A stretch of 64,000 bases of DNA from an uncultured bacterium (GTDB lineage: Bacteria; Bacillota; Clostridia; Oscillospirales; Oscillospiraceae). Made by a program: the position numbers and the translations under genes. This document shows positions 1-8,649 of this stretch, piece after piece (position 1 is the first letter of the stretch; every line of letters starts with the position of its first letter). The DNA lies in the NCBI GenBank assembly GCA_946548895.1, contig CAMNQF010000008.1:43438-107437 (forward strand), written 5' to 3'. The notes beneath the pieces are model-generated. The model made no database searches and was not told where the DNA came from. It was given only the letters and a program-made list of their open reading frames with translations.

Positions 1-70
1 GGATGACCGGGATCTTCCCAGTTTTGTCATAGAGGCTGATGTTCTGCCGTTTTCTTCTGCCGAACATCAT
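1..70 (-). CDS. Start of an unidentified small protein (cut by window edge)
   Basis: Only the first 23 codons are visible (begins MMFGRRKRQNISLYDKTG). The ATG overlaps the stop of the phosphatase gene in an ATGA arrangement and has GGGAGGG just upstream, so translation is probably coupled to the phosphatase. I half-recognise this as a short conserved protein of clostridial mobile elements, but the rest lies outside the window and no function is assigned. Confidence 0.5.
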   Translation of the reverse strand, partial: MMFGRRKRQNISLYDKTGKIPVI

Positions 71-531
71 TTGCCCTCCCTGGAGCGCAGTTGCTCCAAC
101 AGCCCTTGACAACCCTCCAGCACGTCCCTCCATGTGGTCTCGAAGTCATCGGTGTACCATGGATCGGCCACATCGCCGGGGCGGTCGGTATAGTCCATCA
201 GCAGATGCAGCTTCCCGGCGAAGTCGCCGCCGCAGATGCGGTGCATATTCCGCAGGTTGGCCTGATCCATCCCAATCAGGAGGTCGTATTGGTCGTAGTC
301 GCCGTTGGTGAGCTGCCGGGCAGTCTTGCCTTCGCAGCCGATGCCGTGCTCGGCCAGCTTGCGCCGGGCCGGGGGATAGACCGGGCTGCCGATCTCCTCC
401 GTACTGGTGGCGGCGGACTCGATGTGGAATTGGGATTCCAACCCGGCCTGCCGAACCAAGTCCTTCATCACGAATTCGGCCATGGGACTCCGACAGATAT
501 TGCCGTGGCACACAAAGAGGATCCTTGTCAT
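67..531 (-). CDS. Low-molecular-weight protein tyrosine phosphatase
   Basis: A 154-residue cytoplasmic phosphatase expected to remove phosphate from phosphotyrosine (or phosphoarginine) on proteins. The P-loop CX5R motif is at residues 8-14 (VCHGNICRSP), and the general-acid Asp lies in the DPW motif near residue 122. Length is normal for the family. The ATG has GGAG about 10 bases upstream. The gene lies at the 3' end of the DUF1016 reading frame, which runs over it in another frame, and its stop overlaps the next small gene. Stand-alone enzymes of this family occur both as housekeeping genes and on mobile elements; the neighbours favour the latter here. Confidence 0.9.
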   Translation of the reverse strand: MTRILFVCHGNICRSPMAEFVMKDLVRQAGLESQFHIESAATSTEEIGSPVYPPARRKLAEHGIGCEGKTARQLTNGDYDQYDLLIGMDQANLRNMHRICGGDFAGKLHLLMDYTDRPGDVADPWYTDDFETTWRDVLEGCQGLLEQLRSREGK

Positions 532-1009
532 CGTTTACACACTCCGTGGTACTGTTTTTCCCAGTATAGCACACTTCCGCTTCCAAGTCGAGAGCTATCT
601 CCAGATGAGCGGCGGACGCGATCTGCTCCGCCAGCGTTACTTTGCTCCACCCGAACCGGCGTACCTCCCGGATGTACCACAGCTTGTCCTGGAGCGTCAG
701 CTCCGCTTCCAAGATGACCACGTTCTGTGTCCAGCCGATGGACATGGCTTCGTGCAGCACCTCTGGGGCCGTGGCGTAGACGCGGTAAAAGTCCCTCATC
801 CGCCGCAGGTTCCGGGGGGAGAAGCCGGAACTGTCGGGATAGGTACCGTGTAGGTATTCCGCAGCCGCCACCGCCGCGCCCTTCTCCGGCCTGCCGCAAA
901 CCAGGCGGCCAATCTCGCGGTACAACTCCATCTGGGGCAGCTCCGCCGCCATCAGCGCATTCAGTGCCGTAAACAGGACACTGTAATTGGTGGGCTTCCT
1001 GACGTTCAT
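146..1009 (-). CDS. DUF1016 N-terminal-domain protein, nuclease half missing
   Basis: The first 165 or so residues match the DUF1016 (YhcG) N-terminal region, with the stretches GFSPRNLRRMRDFYRVY and FGWSKVTLAEQI. Full-length family members carry a C-terminal PDDEXK-type nuclease domain. Here, after about residue 165 the frame simply runs across the phosphatase gene in a different frame and looks non-coding in composition. The nuclease half has therefore been lost, and the annotated end is only the first stop met. The chosen ATG has AAAGGAG at good spacing; a start 27 bases further upstream lacks one. Probably a remnant or an N-domain-only binding protein. Confidence 0.6.
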   Translation of the reverse strand: MNVRKPTNYSVLFTALNALMAAELPQMELYREIGRLVCGRPEKGAAVAAAEYLHGTYPDSSGFSPRNLRRMRDFYRVYATAPEVLHEAMSIGWTQNVVILEAELTLQDKLWYIREVRRFGWSKVTLAEQIASAAHLEIALDLEAEVCYTGKNSTTECVNDDKDPLCVPRQYLSESHGRIRDEGLGSAGRVGIPIPHRVRRHQYGGDRQPGLSPGPAQAGRARHRLRRQDCPAAHQRRLRPIRPPDWDGSGQPAEYAPHLRRRLRREAASADGLYRPPRRCGRSMVHR

Positions 1010-1055
1010 AGACTTCTCCTTTCTGGCGTTGCGCACCTGTTTTTGAGACCGGCAA

Positions 1056-1083
1056 AGAAAAACGCGGGAGCCCGGTCCCGCGC
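1056..1083 (-). terminator. Intrinsic terminator after the phosphoesterase gene
   Basis: On the minus strand a 7-bp GC stem (CGCGGGA/TCCCGCG) is followed by TTTTT. It lies between the stop of the phosphoesterase and the DUF1016 gene, so it ends the recombinase-phosphoesterase transcript. Confidence 0.75.
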
Positions 1084-1097
1084 TTTTCCCTGCCGGC

Positions 1098-1847
1098 CTA
1101 TTCAGTTAGCTGAATAATATCCTCGTACAGCAGAATGTGCTCCTTGTCGATTGCCCGGTTGGCGTGGTAGTGCCCAAACAGCCAGCAGCCGAACTCCAGC
1201 CGTTGTTCCACGGTCTCCAGAAAATCTGTGAGTGCGTCTGGCTGGTAGTGCCGGTTCATCTGCCGAGCGACGCTGGTGGGGGCGCAGTGGGTCAGTACGT
1301 AGTCCGCCTTCCAGCCCGCCCGCTCCAAGGCGTCCAGCGCGGCGGCGTACTCCTCGTCGGAGGGCAGCTCCTCCGGCCACCAGGACTTGCCGATGATCCG
1401 GAACCTGCGCCGCCCCGCAAGGAGCAGGTGGAGGTACCGCGTCCGGAAATCCGGGGAATTCTGATCGAGGATGCCGTCCTCGACATCGTGGGAGGTAGCC
1501 CCGCCCATGGAGAAGAAGGTGCGCCCCTCAATGTCATAGAGCTGGCCCCGCATGAGGTGCAGAATGTTGGGCCGGACGCGCTGTACCCTGCCGCCGTGCC
1601 AGTCCTCCACGGGGAGTTCCCGGAGCATCCAGTAGTTTTCGTGGTTCCCGCTGACGAACAGGGTGGTAAAGGGCTTTTCATTCAGCCAGTCCAGCCGCTT
1701 CCGCTCCTCTGAGGAGCCGTTCCACACCCCGCCGAAGTCGCCCAGAATGATCATATAGTCATCCCGGCCCATACCTTTCTGCTGGGGGAAGTATTTGGAA
1801 CCGAACCGCTGGAAATCGCCGTGGCAGTCTCCTGTGGCAAAAATCAT
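1098..1847 (-). CDS. Calcineurin-like metallophosphoesterase
   Basis: A 249-residue metallophosphoesterase with the standard metal-binding blocks: GDCHGD near residue 7, GDFGG near 37, GNHENY near 68, a THCAP block near 187 and GHYH near 225. No signal peptide, so cytoplasmic; the substrate (phosphoprotein, nucleotide or nucleic acid) cannot be read from the sequence. The start overlaps the stop of the upstream serine recombinase as ATGA, so it is translationally coupled. A minus-strand terminator follows. Such phosphoesterases are frequent passengers in clostridial conjugative elements. Confidence 0.85.
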   Translation of the reverse strand: MIFATGDCHGDFQRFGSKYFPQQKGMGRDDYMIILGDFGGVWNGSSEERKRLDWLNEKPFTTLFVSGNHENYWMLRELPVEDWHGGRVQRVRPNILHLMRGQLYDIEGRTFFSMGGATSHDVEDGILDQNSPDFRTRYLHLLLAGRRRFRIIGKSWWPEELPSDEEYAAALDALERAGWKADYVLTHCAPTSVARQMNRHYQPDALTDFLETVEQRLEFGCWLFGHYHANRAIDKEHILLYEDIIQLTE

Positions 1848-3484
1848 GTTTCCTGACCTCCTTCTATCGCCTGCTCAATCTCCATCCCGCCCCGAAGGCA
1901 GACCCGGAGCCTGTCCGCCGACAGCACCACCACCGTGTCCACCAGCTGGCGGATATCGCTCTCGTTCCATTCGGTAAACCGGGGATCGCCCGCCTCCAGA
2001 ATGTCCACCGCATCCCGGATGCGTCGGCTGGCGGCGGAGTTGCCCTCCTGCTGGGTCAGGAGAAAGGCTTTTTTCTCCTTCAGCGTCCCCATCTCCTCCG
2101 TGATCCGCTGGAAGGCGCCGGCGTGGCCCAGATACCCGCCGTCCTCCTTGGAGGTCTGGAACAGCGTCTTGAACTCCCGCTCCAGCTCCCCCAGGCGCCG
2201 GTCGATATCGGCGAGGCTCATGGTTTCGCCGGGGATGGGGGCCAGCTCCATGCGCATAGCGTCCTCAATCTGCCCCACCAGCCGGTCCTTCTGGCTCATG
2301 ACCGAGCTGAGGGCGGCGAGGATGGCGGCCTGCAAGGGGCCTTCCTGGAGGGTGGGGGACTGGTGGCAGTATGCTGAGCCGTAGTCGATCCGGCTGGCGC
2401 ACCGCCACACCGCCTTTTTCTTCCCCCGCTTGCTCCACACGCACCTGCGGTACAGGGTGCCGCACTCGCCGCACACCAGCCGCCCAGTGAGGGCGTACTT
2501 GGCGCTGTAGCAGGAGCGCCCGGTAGGGGCCTGTTTCTGGCTGGGGGCCCGTCCGGCGCTGCGGCGGGCGAACTCCGCCTTGGCCGCGTGGAAGGTATCC
2601 CGGCTGACGATCCCCTCGTGGTGATCCTGGGTCAGGTACATGGGAAGCTGGCCTACATTGCGCACGTGCCTGTGGCTGATGCAGTCGGCCACGAAGCTCT
2701 TTTGCTGGAGGACGTCGCCGCAGTATTTCTCGTTTTGCAAGATGCCACGGATGACGGCGATGGACCACTCTGAGCCGCCAGTGACGGTGGGGACGGCCTT
2801 TGCTTCCAGGGCGTCCTTGATCATGCGCAGGCTGTGACCGCCCAGGAAGCTGTCATAGATCTGCCGCACCACCTCCGCCTGCTCCGGGATGATCCGGGGC
2901 TTGCCGTCCTCGCCCTTCTCGAAGGCGTACAGCCGCTTGTACTGGATGGCGGCTTTGCCCTCCCGCATGGCCTGGCGCTTGCCCCATTTGACGTTCTCGC
3001 TGATGGACTCGCTCTCCCCCTGGGCCACGGCCCCCAGCAGGGTGAGCAGCAGCTCCCCATCGGTTTCCAGGGTGTTGATGTTCTGCTCCTCGAACAGGAT
3101 GGCGATGCCCAGCTCCCGCAGAGCCCGCACGTAGTTGAGGCAGTCCACCGTGTTCCGGGCGAAGCGGGAGATGGACTTCACCAGCACCAGGTCGATCTTC
3201 TTTTGCCTGCACTGGCGGATCATCCGCAGAAACTGGGGCCGCTTGGCGGCAGAGGTGCCTGTGATGCCCTCATCAGCGAAGATCCCAGCCATAGTCCAGG
3301 CCGGGTTGGTCATGATCTTGTCGGTATAGTATTTCTTCTGGGACTCGTAGCTGGTGAGCTGCTCCTCGCTGTCGGTGGACACCCGGCAGTAGGCGGCCAC
3401 CCGGAGCTGCCGCCTGACGGCCCTGGCCTGGGCCAGCGCGGGGTTGGCGGGGATGGTGATCACCCTGGGGGCGGTGGCGGTCAT
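1844..3484 (-). CDS. Large serine recombinase 1
   Basis: A 546-residue site-specific recombinase. The N-terminal resolvase domain carries the nucleophile Ser in YCRVSTD and the conserved KSISRFARN helix. A recombinase domain follows, then a zinc-ribbon (CGECGTLYRR plus a later Cys pair) and a C-terminal coiled-coil region. This is the architecture of integrases such as TnpX and phage large serine integrases. ATG 3484 was chosen because GGAGGA lies just upstream; the longer frame has no ribosome site. It is the last of three recombinase genes on one strand. Likely excises or integrates the surrounding element. Confidence 0.92.
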   Translation of the reverse strand: MTATAPRVITIPANPALAQARAVRRQLRVAAYCRVSTDSEEQLTSYESQKKYYTDKIMTNPAWTMAGIFADEGITGTSAAKRPQFLRMIRQCRQKKIDLVLVKSISRFARNTVDCLNYVRALRELGIAILFEEQNINTLETDGELLLTLLGAVAQGESESISENVKWGKRQAMREGKAAIQYKRLYAFEKGEDGKPRIIPEQAEVVRQIYDSFLGGHSLRMIKDALEAKAVPTVTGGSEWSIAVIRGILQNEKYCGDVLQQKSFVADCISHRHVRNVGQLPMYLTQDHHEGIVSRDTFHAAKAEFARRSAGRAPSQKQAPTGRSCYSAKYALTGRLVCGECGTLYRRCVWSKRGKKKAVWRCASRIDYGSAYCHQSPTLQEGPLQAAILAALSSVMSQKDRLVGQIEDAMRMELAPIPGETMSLADIDRRLGELEREFKTLFQTSKEDGGYLGHAGAFQRITEEMGTLKEKKAFLLTQQEGNSAASRRIRDAVDILEAGDPRFTEWNESDIRQLVDTVVVLSADRLRVCLRGGMEIEQAIEGGQET

Positions 3485-3613
3485 TTGAGTTCCTCCTTCC
3501 ATGTTTTCGCTGGGTTCTGGCCACAACAATACCAGGATTTGAAGTGTAAAGCTATCACGATATCCACCAAAGACAGCCCGTCAAAACCAAGCGAAACCAA
3601 CAAGGGGGGCGGT

Positions 3614-4432
3614 TCATCCTCCTATCGTCTGCCCGTTCTTGAGCTTCAGGCTGACAGCCCCGGAGGGGTGGATCAGGACGGCGGTGGTGACCTGCCGGAG
3701 CAGGGCCGCATCCAAACCTCCGCCCGGTTCCGCACCGCCCAGCAGATGGCGAAGCCGCATGGTCTCGTAGTCCCCAGAGCCCAGAGCGTCGAATCGGGCG
3801 GAGGCCAGGGCGATGACCTGGGCTTTTGCGACGGCTTCATCAAACTCGGCCTGTTCCAGCTCGTGGGTAAGGCGGTCTTGAGCTGCCTGGACAGCTTCGT
3901 TCTCGCTCTCAGCGGCGGGGGCGGGGGAGATGGTCTCAGGATGCTCCCGGAGGCTGCGGAGGAGTTGCTCCACACACAGGATCAGGACTTCGTCCTTGAT
4001 TTTTCCGGGGGACGCCATGCAGTTGGAGCAGTACCAATAGTTTTTGCGCATCCGCCGCATGGGTTTGCCGCATTGGGCGCACCGGGCCAGGACGCGGATA
4101 TCTTTGATCTCCGGGCGCTCCAGCCTGCCGGACACGTCCGGCCTGGCGCTTTGGGCCTGGTGGAACAGCTCCGGCGAGAGGAGCCGGGGATATTCGCCGT
4201 TGTCCAGGTAGCGCCTGTCCTGGAGGATCCGCGCCACCATGTTCTTGTTCCATGGCCTGCCGGGGGCGTAGGGGCAGCCCAGGGCGTTCAATTCATCGGC
4301 CAGCGTCCCATAGGACGCACCCTCCCCGTAGCGGCGGAAGATCAGCCGCACTAGCTCCGCTTCCATTGTTTCCTCCTGTATCTGCCCGTTGCGCAGGCAG
4401 TAGCCAAAGGACAGCTTCCGATTTGCCATCAT
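3614..4432 (-). CDS. Recombinase-domain protein lacking the resolvase catalytic domain
   Basis: A 272-residue protein that begins directly in the recombinase domain (FGYCLRN...RPWNKNMVARILQDRRYLDNGEY) and continues into a zinc ribbon (CAQCGKPMRR...YWYCSNC) and a helical tail. The N-terminal Ser-containing domain of large serine recombinases is absent. The start ATGATG overlaps the stop of the upstream recombinase (ATGA) and has GAGGAG upstream, so this looks like a designed gene rather than a random truncation. It may be an accessory DNA-binding partner or directionality protein for its two neighbours; that role is inference. Confidence 0.8.
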   Translation of the reverse strand: MMANRKLSFGYCLRNGQIQEETMEAELVRLIFRRYGEGASYGTLADELNALGCPYAPGRPWNKNMVARILQDRRYLDNGEYPRLLSPELFHQAQSARPDVSGRLERPEIKDIRVLARCAQCGKPMRRMRKNYWYCSNCMASPGKIKDEVLILCVEQLLRSLREHPETISPAPAAESENEAVQAAQDRLTHELEQAEFDEAVAKAQVIALASARFDALGSGDYETMRLRHLLGGAEPGGGLDAALLRQVTTAVLIHPSGAVSLKLKNGQTIGG

Positions 4433-6030
4433 CGCACACTCCTCTCGGTGGTTTCGAGCAATTCCAGCCCGTTCTTCAGCCGGAACCGCAGGCGGCCATC
4501 GCCCTCCGCCGTGATCCGCTCCACCAAGTCGGTGAAGATCTCGCCGTCGAAGGCGGGGAGAAATTCCGGCAGGGTTTCCAGCGTTTCCAGCAGTTCCCAC
4601 GTCCTGGGGATGGCGTCGTCGTCCCCATCCGCCAGAAGCCGCTCTTTTTCCTGTTTCGCGGCCCGGAGCTGGCGGGCCAGCTCATTGCTTTGGGATATAA
4701 AAATATCAGGGTCGACCAGGCCGCACTTGTTCATGTCGGCCAGCATTCGACCCTGATCGGAGAGATCAGCGATTGTTTGGTTCAGCGCAACGACGTCCCG
4801 GCTCCAGAGCATCCGCCGTTCCCGGACGGACTGGAGGTCTGAGAGCATCTGCTTGAGGATAGGCTCCCCGTGGAGTCGGAGCTTGTGGTACACCCGGAGG
4901 AAGGCGGCGTGGATCTCCTCCTCGGGGATCCGCCCGGAAGGGCAGATATTCTTGCCGCGGTCATGGTTGTAACAGACCCAGAAGGTCTTGCCGTTCCAGA
5001 CCTTCTCCCGGTACAATGCCCCGCACTCACCGCAGAATATCATGCCCTTCAGCGGGGAACTCCGGCGCTGTCTGGCACCCTGCTGTTCGCCCCTTCTGCG
5101 CTTCAGCTCCTGGACGGCCTGGAAGGTGTCCCGGTCGATGATGGGCGGGTGGGTGGCCTCGGCGTAATACTGCTCCCGCTCCCCGCGGTTCTTCACCTGT
5201 TGGGTGGGGAGGGTGTCGGTGGCGTAGGTTTTCTGCCAGAGGGAGTCCCCGATGTACCGCTCGTTGGAAAGGATGTAGGAGACAGCGGTGTGAGCCCACT
5301 GCCGGTCCGCTTTGCCGATCCGCACAAGGACGCCCTCCCGGTTGAGCCGGGAAGCGATCTCCTCCATGCTCAGTCCGGCCAGATAGTCCCGGAAGATACT
5401 GCGGACGATCTCCGCACGTCCCTCGTCAACCTCGATTTTCCTGTCCCGGAGGACATAGCCGAAGGGGACGGCGGCAGGGAGGAAGGTGCCGCCCTTCATG
5501 CGCACCTGGTAGCTCCAGCGCATATTTTCCGAGATGTTCTGGCTCTCCCTCTGTGCCATGGCGGCGAATACGGCGGTGAGCAGCTCGCCGCTCATATTGG
5601 ACGTGTCGATATGCTGCTCCTCGAAGCACACCCCCACGCCAATGGACTTCAGCTCCCGGATGGTGCTCAGGCAGTCCCTGGCGTTGCGGGCGAACCGGGA
5701 GACGGACTTGACCAGCACCTTGTCTACCCGCCCGCGACGGCAGTCCGCCAGGAGGCGCTGGAAATCCGGGCGCTTCTCCGCCGAGGTGCCTGTGATGCCC
5801 TCATCGGCATAGAGGTCAGCCAGCGTCCAGTTCTCCTTGGAGCCGATCAGGGTGGTGTAGTAATTGAGCTGGGCCATGAAGGAGTTGAGCTGGTCGGTGG
5901 AGTCCGAGCTGACCCGGCAGTACGCCGCCACACGGAGCTTCTCCGGCTCCTGTCTTGGCGCGGCCTCGATTACAATGACATTTTTCTGTTCCAGCGCGAG
6001 GCTCCCGCTGGTCTGCGGCTGTCTGCCCAT
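4429..6030 (-). CDS. Large serine recombinase 2
   Basis: A 533-residue serine recombinase with the catalytic Ser in YCRVSSD, the KSVSRFARN helix, an intact recombinase domain, a zinc ribbon (CGECGALYREKVW...CYNHDRGKNIC) and a C-terminal helical region. It differs clearly from recombinase 1, so this is not a recent duplication. The longer frame would begin with a GTG inside the GGAGG ribosome site; ATG 6030, eight bases downstream of GGAGG, is the better start. It heads the three-gene recombinase operon. The trio probably mediates movement of the element. Confidence 0.92.
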   Translation of the reverse strand: MGRQPQTSGSLALEQKNVIVIEAAPRQEPEKLRVAAYCRVSSDSTDQLNSFMAQLNYYTTLIGSKENWTLADLYADEGITGTSAEKRPDFQRLLADCRRGRVDKVLVKSVSRFARNARDCLSTIRELKSIGVGVCFEEQHIDTSNMSGELLTAVFAAMAQRESQNISENMRWSYQVRMKGGTFLPAAVPFGYVLRDRKIEVDEGRAEIVRSIFRDYLAGLSMEEIASRLNREGVLVRIGKADRQWAHTAVSYILSNERYIGDSLWQKTYATDTLPTQQVKNRGEREQYYAEATHPPIIDRDTFQAVQELKRRRGEQQGARQRRSSPLKGMIFCGECGALYREKVWNGKTFWVCYNHDRGKNICPSGRIPEEEIHAAFLRVYHKLRLHGEPILKQMLSDLQSVRERRMLWSRDVVALNQTIADLSDQGRMLADMNKCGLVDPDIFISQSNELARQLRAAKQEKERLLADGDDDAIPRTWELLETLETLPEFLPAFDGEIFTDLVERITAEGDGRLRFRLKNGLELLETTERSVR

Positions 6031-6076
6031 GGTCTGCACCTCCTTCTGTCAGCAACAAACAGTACCACAACCCGGC

Positions 6077-6088
6077 CCGAATAGCTAT
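6077..6088. promoter_or_regulatory. Repeat CCGAATAGCTAT upstream of recombinase operon
   Basis: The 12-mer CCGAATAGCTAT contains the palindrome ATAGCTAT. It lies about 45 bases upstream of the recombinase start, and the identical 12-mer occurs at 55991-56002 upstream of an RHH gene in the conjugation module. The position suggests a promoter-proximal operator shared by both modules; no binding protein is demonstrated. Confidence 0.4.
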
Positions 6089-6107
6089 GGAATTCGAGCG
6101 GTGAAAC

Positions 6108-6269
6108 CTAACAAAAAACGATGTCCGCGCCCGTGGTTTTGACAATTCGGGCGGTGATTTTTTTCAGCTCCTGCTCGGTAAACCCGTGCCCCGACAGCAG
6201 GCGGAGCAGATTGCGGATACCGCAGCAGTCGATATTGGCGTTTGACATTGATATTTGTTCTGCATTCAT
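6108..6269 (-). CDS. Small conserved-looking protein, unknown function
   Basis: A 53-residue protein (MNAEQISMSNANIDCCGIRN...) with a short helical C-terminus. The ATG has GGAGG 11 bases upstream. It sits just ahead of the recombinase operon on the same strand and divergent from the DUF2325 gene. The longer frame upstream is antisense to that gene and lacks a ribosome site. A role in recombination control is possible from position only. Confidence 0.55.
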   Translation of the reverse strand: MNAEQISMSNANIDCCGIRNLLRLLSGHGFTEQELKKITARIVKTTGADIVFC

Positions 6270-6363
6270 CTTTTGTAGTGCCTCCTTCGAATGGTGGAAA
6301 CTGTTTGTGCCGTTGGGAGAACTATGGTATACTGGCCTCAGAGAAAACAAGGCGGTGACAGCC

Positions 6364-8271
6364 ATGTGCGCAAAGAAAAAAGCCGTCCCCAGCAAGATGT
6401 GGAGGATAGCCGGTGAGCCCGTGCGTTCCCAGCCGCTCAGCGCGGCGGAACAGGAGGCATTCTCCGAGGAATTTTCCATCTACCGGCAGTTCCGCAGTGG
6501 CACGGAGAACGGGCTGGACTGGGTGACCCCAGCCGCCGCGCGGCTCCATCAGAGCGCCGCCATGGCGGTTGCGGCACCGCTGTGTGAGCGGTATGCCGGA
6601 ACATATGGACGGAAGGCCGTGGTCAAGGTGGTTTCCGCGACAGCGGCGATTCCCGCGCCCCTGTCGGCGCGGATGGCCCGGCGGACGGACTTCCTGCTGG
6701 GCGCGGCGCTGTGGCTGCTGGATTACTGGGAGATGCACTGCGGCAGCGATGACGACTATCTTTCCCTGCTGCCCCTGGAGTCGGACGAGCGGCTGGAATA
6801 CGATATCCCTTTTTCGGAGGATCTGGATCACTCCCGGGATGTGCTGGTTCGCACATTGACCCTTCTGCGTGACCGGGACGGGGCATATCGCAAGGAGTTC
6901 CGGGCTCTGCTGGCCCTGGTCGATGATGAAGTCGCTGCGGAGCTCCGCCAGCGGTTCAAGGCTGCTTTTCTGGATTATATGGATCGGATCCTGGAGGTCT
7001 ATGACCGGCTCCAACCTGTAACATCGGAACCGCCCCCCTTTTTGGGGGCAAGCCTGCCCGGCCCGGATTTCATGCCGCCGGACGATCTTTTGCCCTCAGA
7101 GCGTCCTGATACGATTGCGTTGTTCATGGCTCCGGAGCTGATCTGCCGCCCGGTGGCGGAGATCCAGGAGCAGCTTGGTTCCCGGAAGGCGGCGGAGCTG
7201 CTGTCCGGCTACGGCACTGACGATCCCTATGCGCTGTGCGCCGCCTACCTGCTGCTGGAGCGGGAGAAGGACGCGCTGGCTAATCTGAACAGCCTCACCG
7301 CCATTGTGATGATCTGCGCCGAGCGGCACCTGCCCTGGACGCAGGACGACTTTGACGCCAGGGCCGATCTGTCCGAGCCGGGCGGGCCGGACTACAGGCT
7401 GTGGTACGAGTACCGGATGGTTTCTGAAGATGATACGGAGGGCGATGACGCCCCGGACTGGCTGGCCTCCGAGGCACAGCTGTTTTACATCGCCACCGGC
7501 GTGATACCGCCCCGGGATCAGCAGCCGTCCGATAAACTGATCCGTTGGTTCATGTCCCATGGGATTGCGGAACAGCGGGCCCGTGAGCTGGCCTTTGGGG
7601 CTATGTTCGCCTATTATACCGACGCCGGAGAGCATGGATGGAAAGCGTTCGACTGGCCCTTTGACGACGGCGGGGATGCAGATGCTCCTTCAGAGGAAAC
7701 AGAGGAACCCCTGTCCGCTCCGCCTCCCGTTGAGGATCACGCCGCACAAATCGAATCGCTGGCCCGGAAGGTGAAGGAACTGCGGGGCGCGCTTCATGAC
7801 GCGGAGCGTGCGGCGGGGCGGCTGAAGGAACAGCTCCGGGGTGCGGAACAGAAGGGCGAGATTGACCGCGCGGAGCTGGCCCAGCTCCGGGAAACCCTCT
7901 ATAATCTGAGGGCTGGAGAGGATGGCGCGGAGGAGGACAGCAGCCCGCTGATGGAGCTGCCGTGGCAGGTGAGGCGGCGGGTGGCGGTGTTCGGCGGCCA
8001 CGATAGCTGGCGCAAGGCGGTGAAGCCTCTGCTGCCCGGTGCCCGGTTCTATGACCGGGAGGACTTGCCTGATCTCAACATCGTCCGGGGCGCGGACGTG
8101 GTGTGGCTCCAAGTCAATGCCATGTCCCACAAATATTATGATCGCATCATTGACGCCGCCCGGAAGAACGGCATCCCTGTGCGCTATTTCAGTTCAGCCA
8201 GCGCAAGGAAATGCGCGGTGCAGCTTGCACTGGATGAGCTGGCAGCGGGAAAGAAGCGGGATGAAGTTTAA
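6364..8271 (+). CDS. DUF2325 domain protein with coiled coil
   Basis: A 635-residue soluble protein. The C-terminal 90 residues match DUF2325 (VAVFGGHDSWRKAV...ADVVWLQVNAMSHKYYDRI), a small Rossmann-like domain. A coiled coil of about 60 residues precedes it (AAQIESLARKVKEL onward). The N-terminal two thirds are helical and not recognised. It is the only plus-strand gene in the recombinase end and is transcribed away from the recombinases, with its own terminator after it. DUF2325 proteins are common cargo of clostridial conjugative elements; the biochemical role is unknown. ATG 6364 gives the first plausible coding stretch; the frame further upstream is antisense to the 53-residue gene. Confidence 0.8.
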   Translation: MCAKKKAVPSKMWRIAGEPVRSQPLSAAEQEAFSEEFSIYRQFRSGTENGLDWVTPAAARLHQSAAMAVAAPLCERYAGTYGRKAVVKVVSATAAIPAPLSARMARRTDFLLGAALWLLDYWEMHCGSDDDYLSLLPLESDERLEYDIPFSEDLDHSRDVLVRTLTLLRDRDGAYRKEFRALLALVDDEVAAELRQRFKAAFLDYMDRILEVYDRLQPVTSEPPPFLGASLPGPDFMPPDDLLPSERPDTIALFMAPELICRPVAEIQEQLGSRKAAELLSGYGTDDPYALCAAYLLLEREKDALANLNSLTAIVMICAERHLPWTQDDFDARADLSEPGGPDYRLWYEYRMVSEDDTEGDDAPDWLASEAQLFYIATGVIPPRDQQPSDKLIRWFMSHGIAEQRARELAFGAMFAYYTDAGEHGWKAFDWPFDDGGDADAPSEETEEPLSAPPPVEDHAAQIESLARKVKELRGALHDAERAAGRLKEQLRGAEQKGEIDRAELAQLRETLYNLRAGEDGAEEDSSPLMELPWQVRRRVAVFGGHDSWRKAVKPLLPGARFYDREDLPDLNIVRGADVVWLQVNAMSHKYYDRIIDAARKNGIPVRYFSSASARKCAVQLALDELAAGKKRDEV

Positions 8272-8372
8272 TGCTTTTGTAACACTTCCACGTAAACTTT
8301 TGTAATGAAACACCTCTATCATAAGACTTGCAAGAGACATCCTTTCTTTTTCATTCTATCCTCCATCCTCAA

Positions 8373-8405
8373 GAGCCGGGGCGTTGCCGCCCCGGCTCAC
8401 TTTTT
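8373..8405 (+). terminator. Intrinsic terminator after DUF2325 gene
   Basis: GAGCCGGGGC and GCCCCGGCTC form a 10-bp stem with a GTTGCC loop, followed by ACTTTTT. It lies between the convergent DUF2325 gene and the small Cys-rich gene and may act in both directions. Confidence 0.8.
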
Positions 8406-8547
8406 ACCCTGGAACATCTTCTTCCGGGTCATCATCCAATGCGGTACAGTATTTTTCATCTGGGAAGATAAGCTCACATTCTCCCCCGGTGATCCCGCAC
8501 TTCCATCCATGAAACTCGTCTGTTGGTTTGGCATATGGGCACCTCAT
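8404..8547 (-). CDS. Small cysteine-containing protein
   Basis: A 47-residue acidic protein (begins MRCPYAKPTDEF) with four Cys spaced so that metal binding is possible (C3, C16, C23 and C33 or nearby). The ATG has GGAGGTG about nine bases upstream, which separates it from the longer unlikely frame. Neighbours are the DUF2325 terminator and, upstream, the structured RNA region. Function unknown. Confidence 0.55.
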   Translation of the reverse strand: MRCPYAKPTDEFHGWKCGITGGECELIFPDEKYCTALDDDPEEDVPG

Positions 8548-8591
8548 TTCTACACCTCCGCTATTATTGTACAGTTTGGCACTTGATTCCA

Positions 8592-8624
8592 GAAAAACGG
8601 GGGCCGCCCACCGAGCGACCCCCG
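8592..8624 (-). terminator. Minus-strand hairpin and T-tract
   Basis: On the minus strand CGGGGG...CCCCCG forms a long GC stem with a paired interior, followed by TTTTT. It borders the structured RNA region on its low-coordinate side and would end a minus-strand RNA crossing that region. Confidence 0.6.
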
Positions 8625-8649
8625 TGGCATCTGAAATCAAAAACATGAG

